A DNA stretch of 46,344 bases from Cytophagaceae bacterium (GCA_024642485.1 JAHEAY010000008.1:1-46344), one strand, 5' to 3'; shown: positions 25,705-34,636, counted from the stretch's first letter. The notes: generated by a model from the sequence alone, not told the origin. Made by a program: numbers and translations.

Positions 25705-25922
25705 GCCGCAAAGAAAAACTAAGTTTATTTATTGCCGTTGGTTTCCTTTTAATTTGGATCTTGGATTTAAATTCGCCCACTCCAAAGGAAATCCAAGGAC
25801 TATTTTGGCAAGAAATTGGCTATCATTATAGCTGGCTCATGTTTGCCGTTGGATGTCTTTTTTACTATCAATTCGCCCGCAACGAGCGGATATCCAAAGA
25901 AGACAAGAACAAAAAGAATTAA
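25701..25922 (+). CDS. small membrane protein between ccmF and gldE
   Basis: Unrecognised protein of 73 residues. It has a basic N-terminus (MSRKEKLSL), a first helix (about 8-25, LFIAVGFLLIWILDL), a short loop with PTPKEIQGLFWQEIGYHY, a second helix (about 44-60, SWLMFAVGCLFYYQFA) and a strongly charged tail (RNERISKEDKNKK). The ATGA overlap with the ccmF stop and the single base before gldE show strict coupling to both. It could be an accessory subunit of the CcmF lyase (a stand-in for part of CcmH/I) or a partner of GldE. Neither is shown by sequence. Confidence 0.75.
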   Translation: MSRKEKLSLFIAVGFLLIWILDLNSPTPKEIQGLFWQEIGYHYSWLMFAVGCLFYYQFARNERISKEDKNKKN

Positions 25923-25923
25923 T

Positions 25924-27249
25924 ATGCCCGACCCCGAATATACCATACAGAGTGCCCAAATCATCGGAATCATTACGTCCATGGTTTTTTCTGCCTTCTT
26001 TTCTGGCGTGGAAATGGCCTTCGTTTCTTCCAATAAATTATACTTCGAATTAAAAGCAAAACAAGATATTTTGAGTGCGAAAATCATCTCGCATTTCAAC
26101 AAAACGCCATCCCGTTTCATTGGTACCATGTTAATAGGCAATACATTATCGCTTGTTGCTTATGGTATCTTCATGGAAGAATATTTGCACCATTTGATTC
26201 TTGCGAATATCCCATTGATTCAAAACGAATTATTTGCACGTTTGCTAGCATCTGTCCTTGCGACCATATTAATTCTAACGACGTCCGAATTTACACCGAA
26301 AAGCATCTTCTTGATTAATCCTGATGCGATTTTGGAATTCTTAGCCATCCCCATTTGGATCATTCATACCTTGATGTTTCCCTTGGTTTGGCTAACGGTG
26401 GGTTTATCCAAATGGTTTATTACCAAAGTGCTTCGCCTCACTTATTCAGAAGAAAAGCCAGCTTTTGGATTAACAGATTTAAACCATTACCTCCAAAATT
26501 TAAATCGCAAGGTTTCGACTGAAGAGGAAAATGAAGTAGACACGAAAATCTTCCACAATGCCCTAGAGTTTAAACAGGTCAAAGTGCGCGATTGCATGAT
26601 TCCTCGTACGGAAATTACAGCAGTAGAATTGGAAGAGGGCATCGAAGGATTGACCAAAACATTCATTGAAAGTGGACACTCGAAAGTGCTCGTTTACAAG
26701 GAAACCTTGGAAGAAGTTATTGGCTATTGTCACTCATTGGCCCTCTTTAAAAAACCGAAGGATTTACAATCTATCTTAACCCCTATTCCGATTGTTCCTG
26801 AGGCGATGCCTGCGAATGATTTGATGATTAAATTCTCCAAAGAGCGTAAATCCTTGGCGATTGTCGTGGATGAATTTGGCAGTACATCGGGATTGGTTAG
26901 TATGGAGGATGTGATGGAACAAATCTTTGGCGAGATTCAAGACGAATATGATGATTCCGAAGATTGGATTGAAAAACAATTGGACGAAAACACATACGTT
27001 TTGTCCGGTAGGCATGAGATCGATTACCTGAACGAAAAATACGAATGGAACCTGCCTGAGGGAGATTACGAAACCTTAGGTGGGATGTTGATTAGCCTAT
27101 ATGAGGATATTCCTGAAGCGAATGAAACGATCATTTTAAGTCCATTTCAATTCCAAATTTTGACGGTAACCGATGCACGTATCGACACAGTTAAGGTAAT
27201 CATTACCGGGAAAATCACACAGAAAGAGGAGATTAAAGGGAAGCATTAA
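25924..27249 (+). CDS. gldE: GldE-type CNNM/CBS transporter-like protein
   Basis: Membrane protein of 441 residues in the HlyC/CorC (CNNM) family. An N-terminal DUF21/CNNM domain (about 10-190: AFFSGVEMAFVSSNKLYFEL, then EFTPKSIFLINPD) has four helices, followed by a pair of CBS domains (about 200-330: VRDCMIPRTEITAVEL, AIVVDEFGSTSGLVSMEDV) and a C-terminal CorC-HlyC domain. In Bacteroidota this architecture is annotated GldE, linked to gliding motility; related proteins export Mg or Co. The ATG at 25924 is preferred to one at 25816, which is inside the preceding gene. The 3' end overlaps menF by 17 bases. Confidence 0.85.
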   Translation: MPDPEYTIQSAQIIGIITSMVFSAFFSGVEMAFVSSNKLYFELKAKQDILSAKIISHFNKTPSRFIGTMLIGNTLSLVAYGIFMEEYLHHLILANIPLIQNELFARLLASVLATILILTTSEFTPKSIFLINPDAILEFLAIPIWIIHTLMFPLVWLTVGLSKWFITKVLRLTYSEEKPAFGLTDLNHYLQNLNRKVSTEEENEVDTKIFHNALEFKQVKVRDCMIPRTEITAVELEEGIEGLTKTFIESGHSKVLVYKETLEEVIGYCHSLALFKKPKDLQSILTPIPIVPEAMPANDLMIKFSKERKSLAIVVDEFGSTSGLVSMEDVMEQIFGEIQDEYDDSEDWIEKQLDENTYVLSGRHEIDYLNEKYEWNLPEGDYETLGGMLISLYEDIPEANETIILSPFQFQILTVTDARIDTVKVIITGKITQKEEIKGKH

Positions 27250-28342
27250 TGACACGCTGAAGTGTTTGGCACTTCATTTGCGTTTCTTGCCATTCTTTTT
27301 CAGGATCGGAATCTTCGGTAATTCCGCAGCCTGCAAAGTAACACGCCTGATTACCCGAAATTTGCACCGTACGCAAGTTCACGAACAAATGCGTTTCAGA
27401 TGCCAAATTAATTGGCCCTAAATATCCGCTATACAAGGAACGATCATGTTTTTCTGTCTGCAGAATCCAGTCTAAAGCAGCCTCTTTCGGCGTACCACAA
27501 ACGGCTGAGGTTGGATGTAATAAACCCAACATTTGAGTAATCAAACCCGGATAATTTTGTTGGCGAGTATCTACAGCATATTCTGTTTTCAAATGCATCA
27601 AATTTCCTGCCAATACCGTTTTGGGCCCATTCTCAATATATTCCCGCAGACGAATCTTCTTAAAACACTCAATGATATAGCGACTCACATAGGCTTGCTC
27701 CTCGATTTCTTTTTGAGACCAGCGCGCTTCCGAAGGCGACAATAAATTCCCTGCCGCATCAAGTCCCGATTGGGTTCCTGCCAAAGATATCGTCCGAAAA
27801 ATTCCTTCCGAATCCTGTGAAACCAATGTTTCAGGTGTTGCACAAAGCCAAACATTTTGTAGTTCAGGCAAATAAATTGCCGCCACAAAAGCCGTAGGAT
27901 ACATCTGGCAAAGGCGTTCGAAGGCATCACAAAGGTCAAAATTCGATGCAAATTCTTGTAGATCGATTCGCGACAAAACAACCTTTTGAAATTGGCCATT
28001 TTTGATTTGTTCCACAGATTGAGCAACCTGTGCCTTGAATAAATTCTTTTGTGTGATATCTTCCTTACTCGAGTTCTGCAAGGGTTTATTCAATGTTTGC
28101 TTCGACATTGATTTGTACAACAGAGAAGACGCTTGCAAAAAATAGGGCTGACCGACAAAAGGACCAACTAAAAATCCAGGACCTAAATGCTCCAATTGAT
28201 CCGAATCGGTTCGAACGCCTCCGCGAACATCTTGCAATAAAACTTGTTGGCATTGATTCGGAAGACGCCACATGGCAAGTGCAATACCTTCCTCAGGAGC
28301 CTGCGCCCAAATCTCTTTCCAATCTGCTTGTGATTCCAACAT
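27233..28342 (-). CDS. menF: isochorismate synthase
   Basis: Chorismate-utilising enzyme of 369 residues that makes isochorismate, the entry step to menaquinone (MenF) or catechol siderophores (EntC). The N-terminal part is divergent; the catalytic half has QFQKVVLSRIDLQEF, LCATPETLVSQD, GTQSGLDAAGNL, HLKTEYAVDTRQ, HPTSAVCGTPKEAA and YFAGCGITEDSDPEKEW, in the expected order. The neighbour MenI and the absence of ent genes favour a menaquinone role. Its ATG shares a base with the menI stop (TAATG), so translation is coupled. Confidence 0.9.
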   Translation of the reverse strand: MLESQADWKEIWAQAPEEGIALAMWRLPNQCQQVLLQDVRGGVRTDSDQLEHLGPGFLVGPFVGQPYFLQASSLLYKSMSKQTLNKPLQNSSKEDITQKNLFKAQVAQSVEQIKNGQFQKVVLSRIDLQEFASNFDLCDAFERLCQMYPTAFVAAIYLPELQNVWLCATPETLVSQDSEGIFRTISLAGTQSGLDAAGNLLSPSEARWSQKEIEEQAYVSRYIIECFKKIRLREYIENGPKTVLAGNLMHLKTEYAVDTRQQNYPGLITQMLGLLHPTSAVCGTPKEAALDWILQTEKHDRSLYSGYLGPINLASETHLFVNLRTVQISGNQACYFAGCGITEDSDPEKEWQETQMKCQTLQRVINASL

Positions 28343-28764
28343 TAATCGACTTTCAATATTGCAACAGTTAAACGACTCGCGCAGATTAATTGTTCAGCTT
28401 CATCGTGAATTTTAATCTCATAAACATGTAAGGTTTTTCCAATTCGCAAGGGGGTACAAGTTCCGAAGACATAACCACTGCGTGCCGACTTTAAATGATT
28501 GGCATTAATTTCAACCCCCACACCTTTGTATTGATTCATGTCGGGAACTGCCAATAAAGCAGCAATACTTCCCATTGACTCCGCGAGGACAACCGAGGCC
28601 CCACCATGCAGCAAACCAAAGGGCTGCTTTGTACGATGATCTACGGGCATTTTGGCCTTAACAAACTCCGGCGTGATTTCCGTAAACTCAATTCCCAAAT
28701 GCTCAATCATGTTGCCGCGGCTCCATGCGTTGATCTCGTCGATGCTAATGGAAGTATTAAACAT
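28342..28764 (-). CDS. menI: 1,4-dihydroxy-2-naphthoyl-CoA thioesterase-like hotdog protein
   Basis: Hotdog thioesterase of 140 residues, closely like E. coli YdiI/MenI: MPVDHRTKQPFGLLHGGASV with His53-Gly-Gly and catalytic Glu62 in LAESMGS, plus the GVGVEINANHLKSARSG block. MenI releases 1,4-dihydroxy-2-naphthoate in menaquinone synthesis. The tie to menF (one-base overlap) supports this rather than a general PaaI role. The ATG at 28764 begins MFNTSISIDEINAW, aligning with the family start. Confidence 0.85.
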   Translation of the reverse strand: MFNTSISIDEINAWSRGNMIEHLGIEFTEITPEFVKAKMPVDHRTKQPFGLLHGGASVVLAESMGSIAALLAVPDMNQYKGVGVEINANHLKSARSGYVFGTCTPLRIGKTLHVYEIKIHDEAEQLICASRLTVAILKVD

Positions 28765-28772
28765 ATAATTTG

Positions 28773-28780
28773 TATTTTTG
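28773..28780 (+). promoter_or_regulatory. -7 element upstream of the phosphatase-lytS-lytR group
   Basis: TATTTTTG, an exact TAnnTTTG match 54 bases before the ATG at 28835, lying in the divergent gap with menI. No convincing TTG at -33. Confidence 0.3.
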
Positions 28781-28834
28781 TGGCGTAAAATTCGCAATTA
28801 TTTGGCGAAATCAATCTCAATTCAATCAATTAAT

Positions 28835-29476
28835 ATGCATAGCATCAAAGACATTTACCTGATTCGCCATGGGGAAACCGACTACAACCGCATGGGGGTG
28901 GTTCAAGGAAGTGGAATAGATGCCGATTTAAATGCATTAGGCCAGCAACAAGCCCAAGCGTTTTTTGAACACTATCAGGATTTAGCTCTTGATAAAATAT
29001 ACACTTCGGCCCTCAAGCGCACCCATCAATCAGTTAAAGGGTTTATCGAAAAAGGCTTACCCTGGGAGCAACATGCAGGTCTTAATGAAATCTCTTGGGG
29101 AATTCGCGAAGGTCGTACGCCGAATAATGATGATGACCAATATTATAGAACGCTTGTTCGCACATGGCGGGAAGGTCAAGTAGATGTTCCATCTGAAGAA
29201 GGAGAAAGCCCAATCGACGTGCTCGAAAAGCAAAAACCTGTGGTTGAATTAATTCTTTCTAGACCCGAAGAACGCAACATTTTAATCGCCATGCACGGTC
29301 GGGCGATGCGGGTGTTGCTCACACATTTATTCGAAAAACCACTACATGACATGGACACCTTTGGCCACCAAAACCTGTGTCTGTATCACTTGCAATACGA
29401 TTACCGAACTCAGAAATTCAATGTCATCAAAGCAAATCATACAGCCCATTTACAAGGATTGCCTGATTGCATGTAA
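28835..29476 (+). CDS. histidine phosphatase family protein
   Basis: Phosphoglycerate-mutase-like phosphatase of 213 residues. The catalytic LIRHGETDYNR has His12; Arg/Glu/His partners lie in SALKRTHQS, LNEISWGIREG and IAMHGRAMRVLL. Family members act on sugar phosphates, nucleotides or alpha-ribazole phosphate, and no substrate is evident. The ATG at 28835 (MHSIKDIYLIRHGE) places the RHG motif at the usual position. Followed after three bases by lytS, so probably cotranscribed with the two-component pair. Confidence 0.87.
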   Translation: MHSIKDIYLIRHGETDYNRMGVVQGSGIDADLNALGQQQAQAFFEHYQDLALDKIYTSALKRTHQSVKGFIEKGLPWEQHAGLNEISWGIREGRTPNNDDDQYYRTLVRTWREGQVDVPSEEGESPIDVLEKQKPVVELILSRPEERNILIAMHGRAMRVLLTHLFEKPLHDMDTFGHQNLCLYHLQYDYRTQKFNVIKANHTAHLQGLPDCM

Positions 29477-29479
29477 ATT

Positions 29480-30523
29480 ATGAAAAGACAGCGCCTATAT
29501 TGGACCTTGCAATGTTTTGGCTGGTTTGCCTGGGCGCTGAATGAGGCTTTGCTTTACACCAATCAATACGGCTGGAAATGGGCGTGGATATTTTCATCGC
29601 TAGCAAACATCGCCTTAGCCATTTTTTTAACCCACCAATATCGACGAATCACCAAACGATTTCGATGGCAAGACAAGAACTTGTGGCGTATGCTCCAACT
29701 TAATTTGTTGGCCCTTGTCGTCATGGCATTGCTATTGATGGCACTTAACATCCCATTAGATTACCTCTTGTTACAAGAAAATTATGAGGTAAGCCTAAGT
29801 CCATTTATTATCATTCAGATATTTTTCAATTTTGTAAAGCCGCTGGCGATTTGGGCGTTGATTTATTTCTTTTTTCAGTACTCCAACAAGCGATTGGAGA
29901 TGGAACGCGAAAACGATCAATTGGAACGAGCAATCTTGGAAACAGAGGGAAAAGTATTGCGCGCTCAGATGAATCCGCATTTTGTATTTAATGCCTTAAA
30001 CAGTGTTCGCGCGTTGATCACCGAGGACCCACAAAAAGCCAAAAAAGGCATCAATCAATTATCTAAATTGTTGCGAAGTTCTTTATTGACCGAACGTAAA
30101 AAAACAATTTCCTTATCAGAGGAACTAGAAACAATCACGGATTATTTATCATTGGAAAAAATCCGTTATGAAGACCGCTTGGATTGGAAAATAAGCATTG
30201 AGCCTGCTTGCCATAAAGCACAAATTCCACCGATGCTGCTGCAAACATTAGTTGAAAATGGAATCAAACATGGTATATCGCGATCTGTCAAAGGGGGGAC
30301 TATTGAGCTTTCAGCACATAAACTGGCAGATACCTTGCAGATTTCGGTTGTCAACCCTGGACATTTAAAATCCAATAAAGAGCCAGGTGCCGGGCTAGGT
30401 TTAATTAATTCCCAACATCGTCTTGCGTTGTTATATGGGAAAACCGCTCAAATCGAACTTCAACCACTAAACAAAAATCAAGTGTGCGCAATCGTGACAT
30501 TGCCCTATCTTGAAGAAATTTAA
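29480..30523 (+). CDS. LytS/YehU-family sensor histidine kinase
   Basis: Membrane histidine kinase of 347 residues. Four predicted helices in the first 135 residues lie with short loops (no large sensor domain), then a short coiled coil (about 138-160). The phosphoacceptor region QMNPHFVFNALNSVRALI has His167, and the HATPase region has LLQTLVENGIKHGISR and GAGLGLINSQHRLALLYG. The paired LytTR regulator follows after five bases. Such pairs are abundant in Bacteroidota and control envelope or uptake genes; the signal is unknown. Confidence 0.92.
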   Translation: MKRQRLYWTLQCFGWFAWALNEALLYTNQYGWKWAWIFSSLANIALAIFLTHQYRRITKRFRWQDKNLWRMLQLNLLALVVMALLLMALNIPLDYLLLQENYEVSLSPFIIIQIFFNFVKPLAIWALIYFFFQYSNKRLEMERENDQLERAILETEGKVLRAQMNPHFVFNALNSVRALITEDPQKAKKGINQLSKLLRSSLLTERKKTISLSEELETITDYLSLEKIRYEDRLDWKISIEPACHKAQIPPMLLQTLVENGIKHGISRSVKGGTIELSAHKLADTLQISVVNPGHLKSNKEPGAGLGLINSQHRLALLYGKTAQIELQPLNKNQVCAIVTLPYLEEI

Positions 30524-30528
30524 GATTT

Positions 30529-31257
30529 ATGAAAGCAATCATCGTAGACGACGAGCGTTTAGCGCGCAATGAACTGAAACGCTTATTAGAAAACTTTCCA
30601 CACATTGAAGTCATCGCGGAGGCGGCAAATACTGACGAAGCTTCGGCTTTATTGGAAACGATGCAGCCTGATGTATTATTCCTCGACATTCAAATGCCTG
30701 GAAAAACAGGTTTTGAATGGTTGGAAAGTTGGGAAGGTTACCTACCCGAAGTCATTTTCACAACCGCATTTGATGAATATGCCCTAAAAGCTTTTGAGGT
30801 GAACGCACTAGATTACGTGCTTAAGCCCATCGAACTATCCCGTTTAAGTGAAAGTATTCAGAAGTTGGACAAGAGGCAAATTCAACAAACCCGGTCAATT
30901 ACAACACCCAATCATGTCTTAGGTGCCCAAGATCAGATATTCGTTAAAGACGGTGAACGTTGCTGGTTTGTCCGTTTAGATCGGGTGCGTTTATGCGAAT
31001 CGATGGGAAATTATGTTCGTTTGTTTTTTGATGACCAAAAGCCTTTGGTTTTGAAATCATTAAATGCCCTCGAGGAACGTTTGGATCCAAAAGTTTTCTT
31101 CCGAGCAAATCGCAAGCATATTATCAATTTGAATTACATTGATAAAATCGAACCCTGGTTTTCAGGAGGCTTACAAGTGACTTTGTCTGGGAAAGGAGAA
31201 AAAATTGAAATCTCTAGACGTCAATCAATCCGTTTTAAGGAATTACTCTCGCTTTGA
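30529..31257 (+). CDS. LytTR-family response regulator
   Basis: DNA-binding regulator of 242 residues. Receiver domain (about 2-115) has the acidic pocket VDDER (Asp7, Asp8), phosphoacceptor Asp53 in LFLDIQMPGKTG and Lys in LDYVLKPIEL. The LytTR DNA-binding domain (about 140-242) has IFVKDGERCWFV, GNYVRLFF, FFRANRKHIINLNYIDKIEPW and ISRRQSIRFKELL (two blocks). Partner of the LytS kinase directly upstream. The 3' end overlaps the convergent AI-2E permease by 15 bases. Confidence 0.93.
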   Translation: MKAIIVDDERLARNELKRLLENFPHIEVIAEAANTDEASALLETMQPDVLFLDIQMPGKTGFEWLESWEGYLPEVIFTTAFDEYALKAFEVNALDYVLKPIELSRLSESIQKLDKRQIQQTRSITTPNHVLGAQDQIFVKDGERCWFVRLDRVRLCESMGNYVRLFFDDQKPLVLKSLNALEERLDPKVFFRANRKHIINLNYIDKIEPWFSGGLQVTLSGKGEKIEISRRQSIRFKELLSL

Positions 31258-32304
31258 TCGTTTGGGAGCTTCGCCCAATAAAAACCCGTATGCTTCTAAA
31301 GCGGGTACATGGTCAAATATGACTTTTAGAATCGCTGTTAAAGGTAATGCTAGAATCAATCCAGGAATTCCCCAGATCATTTCGCCGGCTAATAATGCCA
31401 ACATAGCAACCATCGGATTGATACTGACTTTAGAACCAATCACTAATGGTGTGATGAAATTAGCCTCTACAAATTGAACTGCAGCTACCCAAGCAATCAC
31501 CCCTAAGGCATAATTAGGCCCTAAACTTCCCAGTGTCAAAATGATCGGTAAGCTTGCGCCAATCCAAATTCCAATATAGGGGATCAATAACAAAATTCCA
31601 GTCAGGCAACCAAAGAACATAAAATAATCCACTCCTATCCACCAAAATCCCGCAATGCATAGTAGGGAAACGATCAACATCACCGCTAATAAGCCTACCA
31701 AGTAACTTTGAACCACCGTGCCAGTCTTCTGCATGATGCCATGCAACACATTGCGGTCAGTTGTGGGGAACACCCGCGATAAGAAGTCGGCAAAAAACTG
31801 TCGGTAATACAAAAAGAAGAAGACAAAGATGGGAACAATAATGAGTGTCGTCACCCCATGAATCACTGTACCAAATGTTGTCGTAATGATGTCCCCTGAG
31901 TTTTTCAATAGATTAATGGTTTGATTACTCACCTCAACCATTTGTTTTTTGCGAGAGATATTCAGGTTATGCGACAGGAAACTTTGTAAGCCTGCCACCC
32001 ATTTTTCAGCCTTACGGATAAACATGGGCCAATCACTGGCAAATTCGGCAATTTGACCAACTAATAGCAACAAAAGAAGTCCAATAAAGGCGAACATGAT
32101 TAAGAGACAAAGCGAAATGGCGAGCGCGCGTGCAATTCCTTTTGATTCTAACCAAGTACATACAGGCAGTACAAGCATTGCCAAAATCATGGAAAACGAT
32201 AGAAGGATGAGTAGATCTTGCAATAAATACAAGCCTAGAACGACAAGCGATATGCTGATTAGGACAGCGGCTAAACGAACGGGATATGCAGTATCTTTAG
32301 GCAT
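31243..32304 (-). CDS. AI-2E family transporter (PerM-like)
   Basis: Polytopic inner-membrane protein of 353 residues with about seven to eight helices and a long central amphipathic region. Family blocks: LLQDLLILLSFSMILAML, IVPIFVFFFLYYRQFF, QSYLVGLLAVMLIVSLL, LIPYIGIWIGASLP and GSKVSINPMVAMLALLAGEMIWG in two parts, with GIPGLILALPLTAILKV near the end. Members export diverse solutes or act in Na+/H+ exchange; AI-2 itself is not implied. Single gene in divergent orientation to the OmpR-type regulator. Confidence 0.88.
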   Translation of the reverse strand: MPKDTAYPVRLAAVLISISLVVLGLYLLQDLLILLSFSMILAMLVLPVCTWLESKGIARALAISLCLLIMFAFIGLLLLLLVGQIAEFASDWPMFIRKAEKWVAGLQSFLSHNLNISRKKQMVEVSNQTINLLKNSGDIITTTFGTVIHGVTTLIIVPIFVFFFLYYRQFFADFLSRVFPTTDRNVLHGIMQKTGTVVQSYLVGLLAVMLIVSLLCIAGFWWIGVDYFMFFGCLTGILLLIPYIGIWIGASLPIILTLGSLGPNYALGVIAWVAAVQFVEANFITPLVIGSKVSINPMVAMLALLAGEMIWGIPGLILALPLTAILKVIFDHVPALEAYGFLLGEAPKRSKRE

Positions 32305-32366
32305 GTTTTAAATTAAATGTATTTCAAATTACGTAAAATTTAACAATTTAGTAACTTAGACCTATC

Positions 32367-32374
32367 TATCTTTG
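32367..32374 (+). promoter_or_regulatory. -7 element of the OmpR-type regulator gene
   Basis: TATCTTTG, an exact TAnnTTTG match, 32 bases before the ATG at 32407. The -33 position is TTTA (32347-32350), 16 bases upstream. Confidence 0.45.
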
Positions 32375-32406
32375 CGGCATCATTAAACATCCAACGCGCT
32401 AAAACC

Positions 32407-33102
32407 ATGAGTAAAACGCTAAATCAAGCGAAAATTTTATTGGTCGACGACGATCCGGATATTCTTGAGCTATTGGAATACAATTTAGCAAAAGAAAATT
32501 ACCAATTAGCAAAGGCCTTTGATGGCAAGGAGGCATTGGAGATCGCTCAGGTTTTCAAACCCGCTTTAATTATCATGGATGTCATGATGCCTGTCATGGA
32601 TGGAATCGAGACGGCACGCAAAATGAAATTGATGCCCGAGCTGAAAAACACCTTGATTTTGTTTTTAACAGCGCGTGGTGAAGAGTTTACAGAGGTAGCT
32701 GCTTTCGATGCTGGGGCACATGATTACATCATCAAACCGATTAAACCTCGTGCCTTAGTGAGTCGTATCAATGCCTTATTGAAGCGTGAAACAATCGAAG
32801 AAACACAGGATATCATAGAAATAGGCGGCTTAATCATTAACCGCACGCAATATGCCGCGACATTTGAAGGTCGCGCATTGATCCTTCCCAAAAAAGAATT
32901 TGAACTACTCTCTTATCTTGCTAAAAACCCGAACAAAGTTTTCAATCGGGATGAATTATTAGAAAAAGTCTGGGGTGCTGACGTATATGTCGTTGAACGT
33001 ACCGTAGACGTACACATCCGTAAATTGCGCGAAAAAATCCCAGAACATTATATCAAAACCTTGAAGGGAGTCGGGTATTTATTCTCGATTGAGAAGGCCT
33101 AA
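32407..33102 (+). CDS. OmpR/PhoB-family response regulator
   Basis: Regulator of 231 residues. Receiver domain (about 8-122): LLVDDDPDIL with acidic pocket residues 14-16, phosphoacceptor Asp58 in LIIMDVMMPVMDG, and Lys in YIIKPIKP. The winged-helix domain (about 130-228) has ILPKKEFELLSYLAKNPNKV, RDELLEKVWG and RTVDVHIRKLREKI. Its histidine kinase is not next to it, which is unusual for this class. The separate promoter suggests independent expression. It is followed 31 bases later by the GH10-like gene. Confidence 0.93.
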   Translation: MSKTLNQAKILLVDDDPDILELLEYNLAKENYQLAKAFDGKEALEIAQVFKPALIIMDVMMPVMDGIETARKMKLMPELKNTLILFLTARGEEFTEVAAFDAGAHDYIIKPIKPRALVSRINALLKRETIEETQDIIEIGGLIINRTQYAATFEGRALILPKKEFELLSYLAKNPNKVFNRDELLEKVWGADVYVVERTVDVHIRKLREKIPEHYIKTLKGVGYLFSIEKA

Positions 33103-33133
33103 ATTTCGTCTATTTTCGGTAAATTGCGGCTTC

Positions 33134-34636
33134 ATGACAAGTCGGCTTATCCTTTTATGTTTATTCGCAAGTTTCACCTTGCTCGGTCAATATCCCAAAC
33201 GCGAACTACGCGGCGTATGGATTGCCACCGTTCAAAACATCGATTGGCCTAGTCCCCGGAATTATAATGCAATCAAGCAACAAGAAGAATTTCTTGATTT
33301 GCTGAATTCGCACCAACAAACAGGCATCAACGCCCTTTTTGTCCAAGTTCGTACCGCTGCTGACGCACTCTATTCGAAAAGCGAGGAACCTTGGTCGGCC
33401 TATTTATCCGGCCTGCAAGGGCAAGCACCCAAGCCGAATTACGACCCTTTGGCCTTCATGATTCAGGAATCTCATGCGCGAGGAATCGAATTTCATGCGT
33501 GGTTGAATATGAACCGGGCGAGTATGTCTACCAAGAATTTACTGGCCGCTAATCACATCGTCCGAAAGCATCCTGAGTGGATGGTGATTTACAATAACCA
33601 ACATTTATTCAATTTCGGAATTCCGGCAGTACGCCATTACATTACGCAAGTGGTCAAAAACATTGTGCAAGAATACGATGTGGATGGCATACATTTCGAT
33701 GATTATTTCTACCCTTATCCAATCAAAGGAGCTCATTTCAATGATGATGAGGCTTATACACAATACAAATTGCCGAATGAAAGTTTGGCCGATTGGCGCC
33801 GTAGGAATATTAATTTATTGATTGAAGAGATTTCAACAACAATCAAATCCGTGAATCCTCGAGTAAAATTTGGCATTAGCCCATTTGGCATTTGGCGACA
33901 TAAAAGTTCAGATCCGGAATATGGTTCGCCAACGAGTCGGGGATTGCAATCCTACGATGACCTTTTTGCCGACACAGAAAAATGGACAAAATCGGGTTGG
34001 TTGGATTATTTAGCGCCTCAATTATATTGGGGGACAACGCATCGGGTGGCTACATTTGGGCCATTAGCGAAATGGTGGAGTGAGCATGGATATGGGAAAC
34101 CCGTATACATTGGACACGCCGCATACCACCTCAATGACCAATGGAATGCAGCCGAATTATCGAAACAATTAACACAGGCGCGCAGTTTAGATCAGGTGAA
34201 AGGATCTATCTTTTTTAGTTCGAGTCAATTAACGAATAATGCCAAAGGTTGGCGTGATACGTTACGGAGCACCCATTTCAAACACATGGCATTAGTTCCT
34301 CCGATGCTCTGGATTGATAGCATTCCTCCCACCGCACCACATAAAGTTTCTTTAGCAAAGCAATCTGGAAAATGGACGATGCGCTGGCAAGCAGGCGAAC
34401 CCAGTCTTGACAAAGACCCAGCAGCCTATTATGTCGTTTATCGGATTCATCGGACTGAAGGAATTCGCGGCATTCAAAATGCAGCAAACATTATTTACAA
34501 AGGACAAAAAACAGAATATTTGATTGACCCATCAGAAATGCAATCCGGCCACGGATTTGTCGTAACGGCATTTGATCGCTTACACAACGAATCACCTGCC
34601 GGCACTATTCAATGGATCATTCCTAATTCCAATTAA
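33134..34636 (+). CDS. exported GH10-like (DUF187) glycoside hydrolase
   Basis: Exported protein of 500 residues with a signal peptide (about 1-19, ending FTLLGQ). The main TIM barrel (about 20-390) is the glycosyl-hydrolase-like 10 family: ELRGVWIATVQNIDWPS, INALFVQVRTAADALY, EFHAWLNMNRAS, DVDGIHFDDYFYPYP and GISPFGIWRH are its blocks, with probable catalytic acids in HFDDYF. The C-terminal 100 residues (APHKVSLAKQSGKWTMRWQ, then AYYVVYRIHR) look like one fibronectin type III domain. Such proteins are thought to cleave peptidoglycan glycan or other polysaccharides. One base separates it from the reductase gene. Confidence 0.87.
   Translation: MTSRLILLCLFASFTLLGQYPKRELRGVWIATVQNIDWPSPRNYNAIKQQEEFLDLLNSHQQTGINALFVQVRTAADALYSKSEEPWSAYLSGLQGQAPKPNYDPLAFMIQESHARGIEFHAWLNMNRASMSTKNLLAANHIVRKHPEWMVIYNNQHLFNFGIPAVRHYITQVVKNIVQEYDVDGIHFDDYFYPYPIKGAHFNDDEAYTQYKLPNESLADWRRRNINLLIEEISTTIKSVNPRVKFGISPFGIWRHKSSDPEYGSPTSRGLQSYDDLFADTEKWTKSGWLDYLAPQLYWGTTHRVATFGPLAKWWSEHGYGKPVYIGHAAYHLNDQWNAAELSKQLTQARSLDQVKGSIFFSSSQLTNNAKGWRDTLRSTHFKHMALVPPMLWIDSIPPTAPHKVSLAKQSGKWTMRWQAGEPSLDKDPAAYYVVYRIHRTEGIRGIQNAANIIYKGQKTEYLIDPSEMQSGHGFVVTAFDRLHNESPAGTIQWIIPNSN

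Noticed and set aside
31243-32304. Quorum-sensing (AI-2) exporter
   Set aside because: The family name is historical; there is no luxS or lsr context, and members transport varied solutes.
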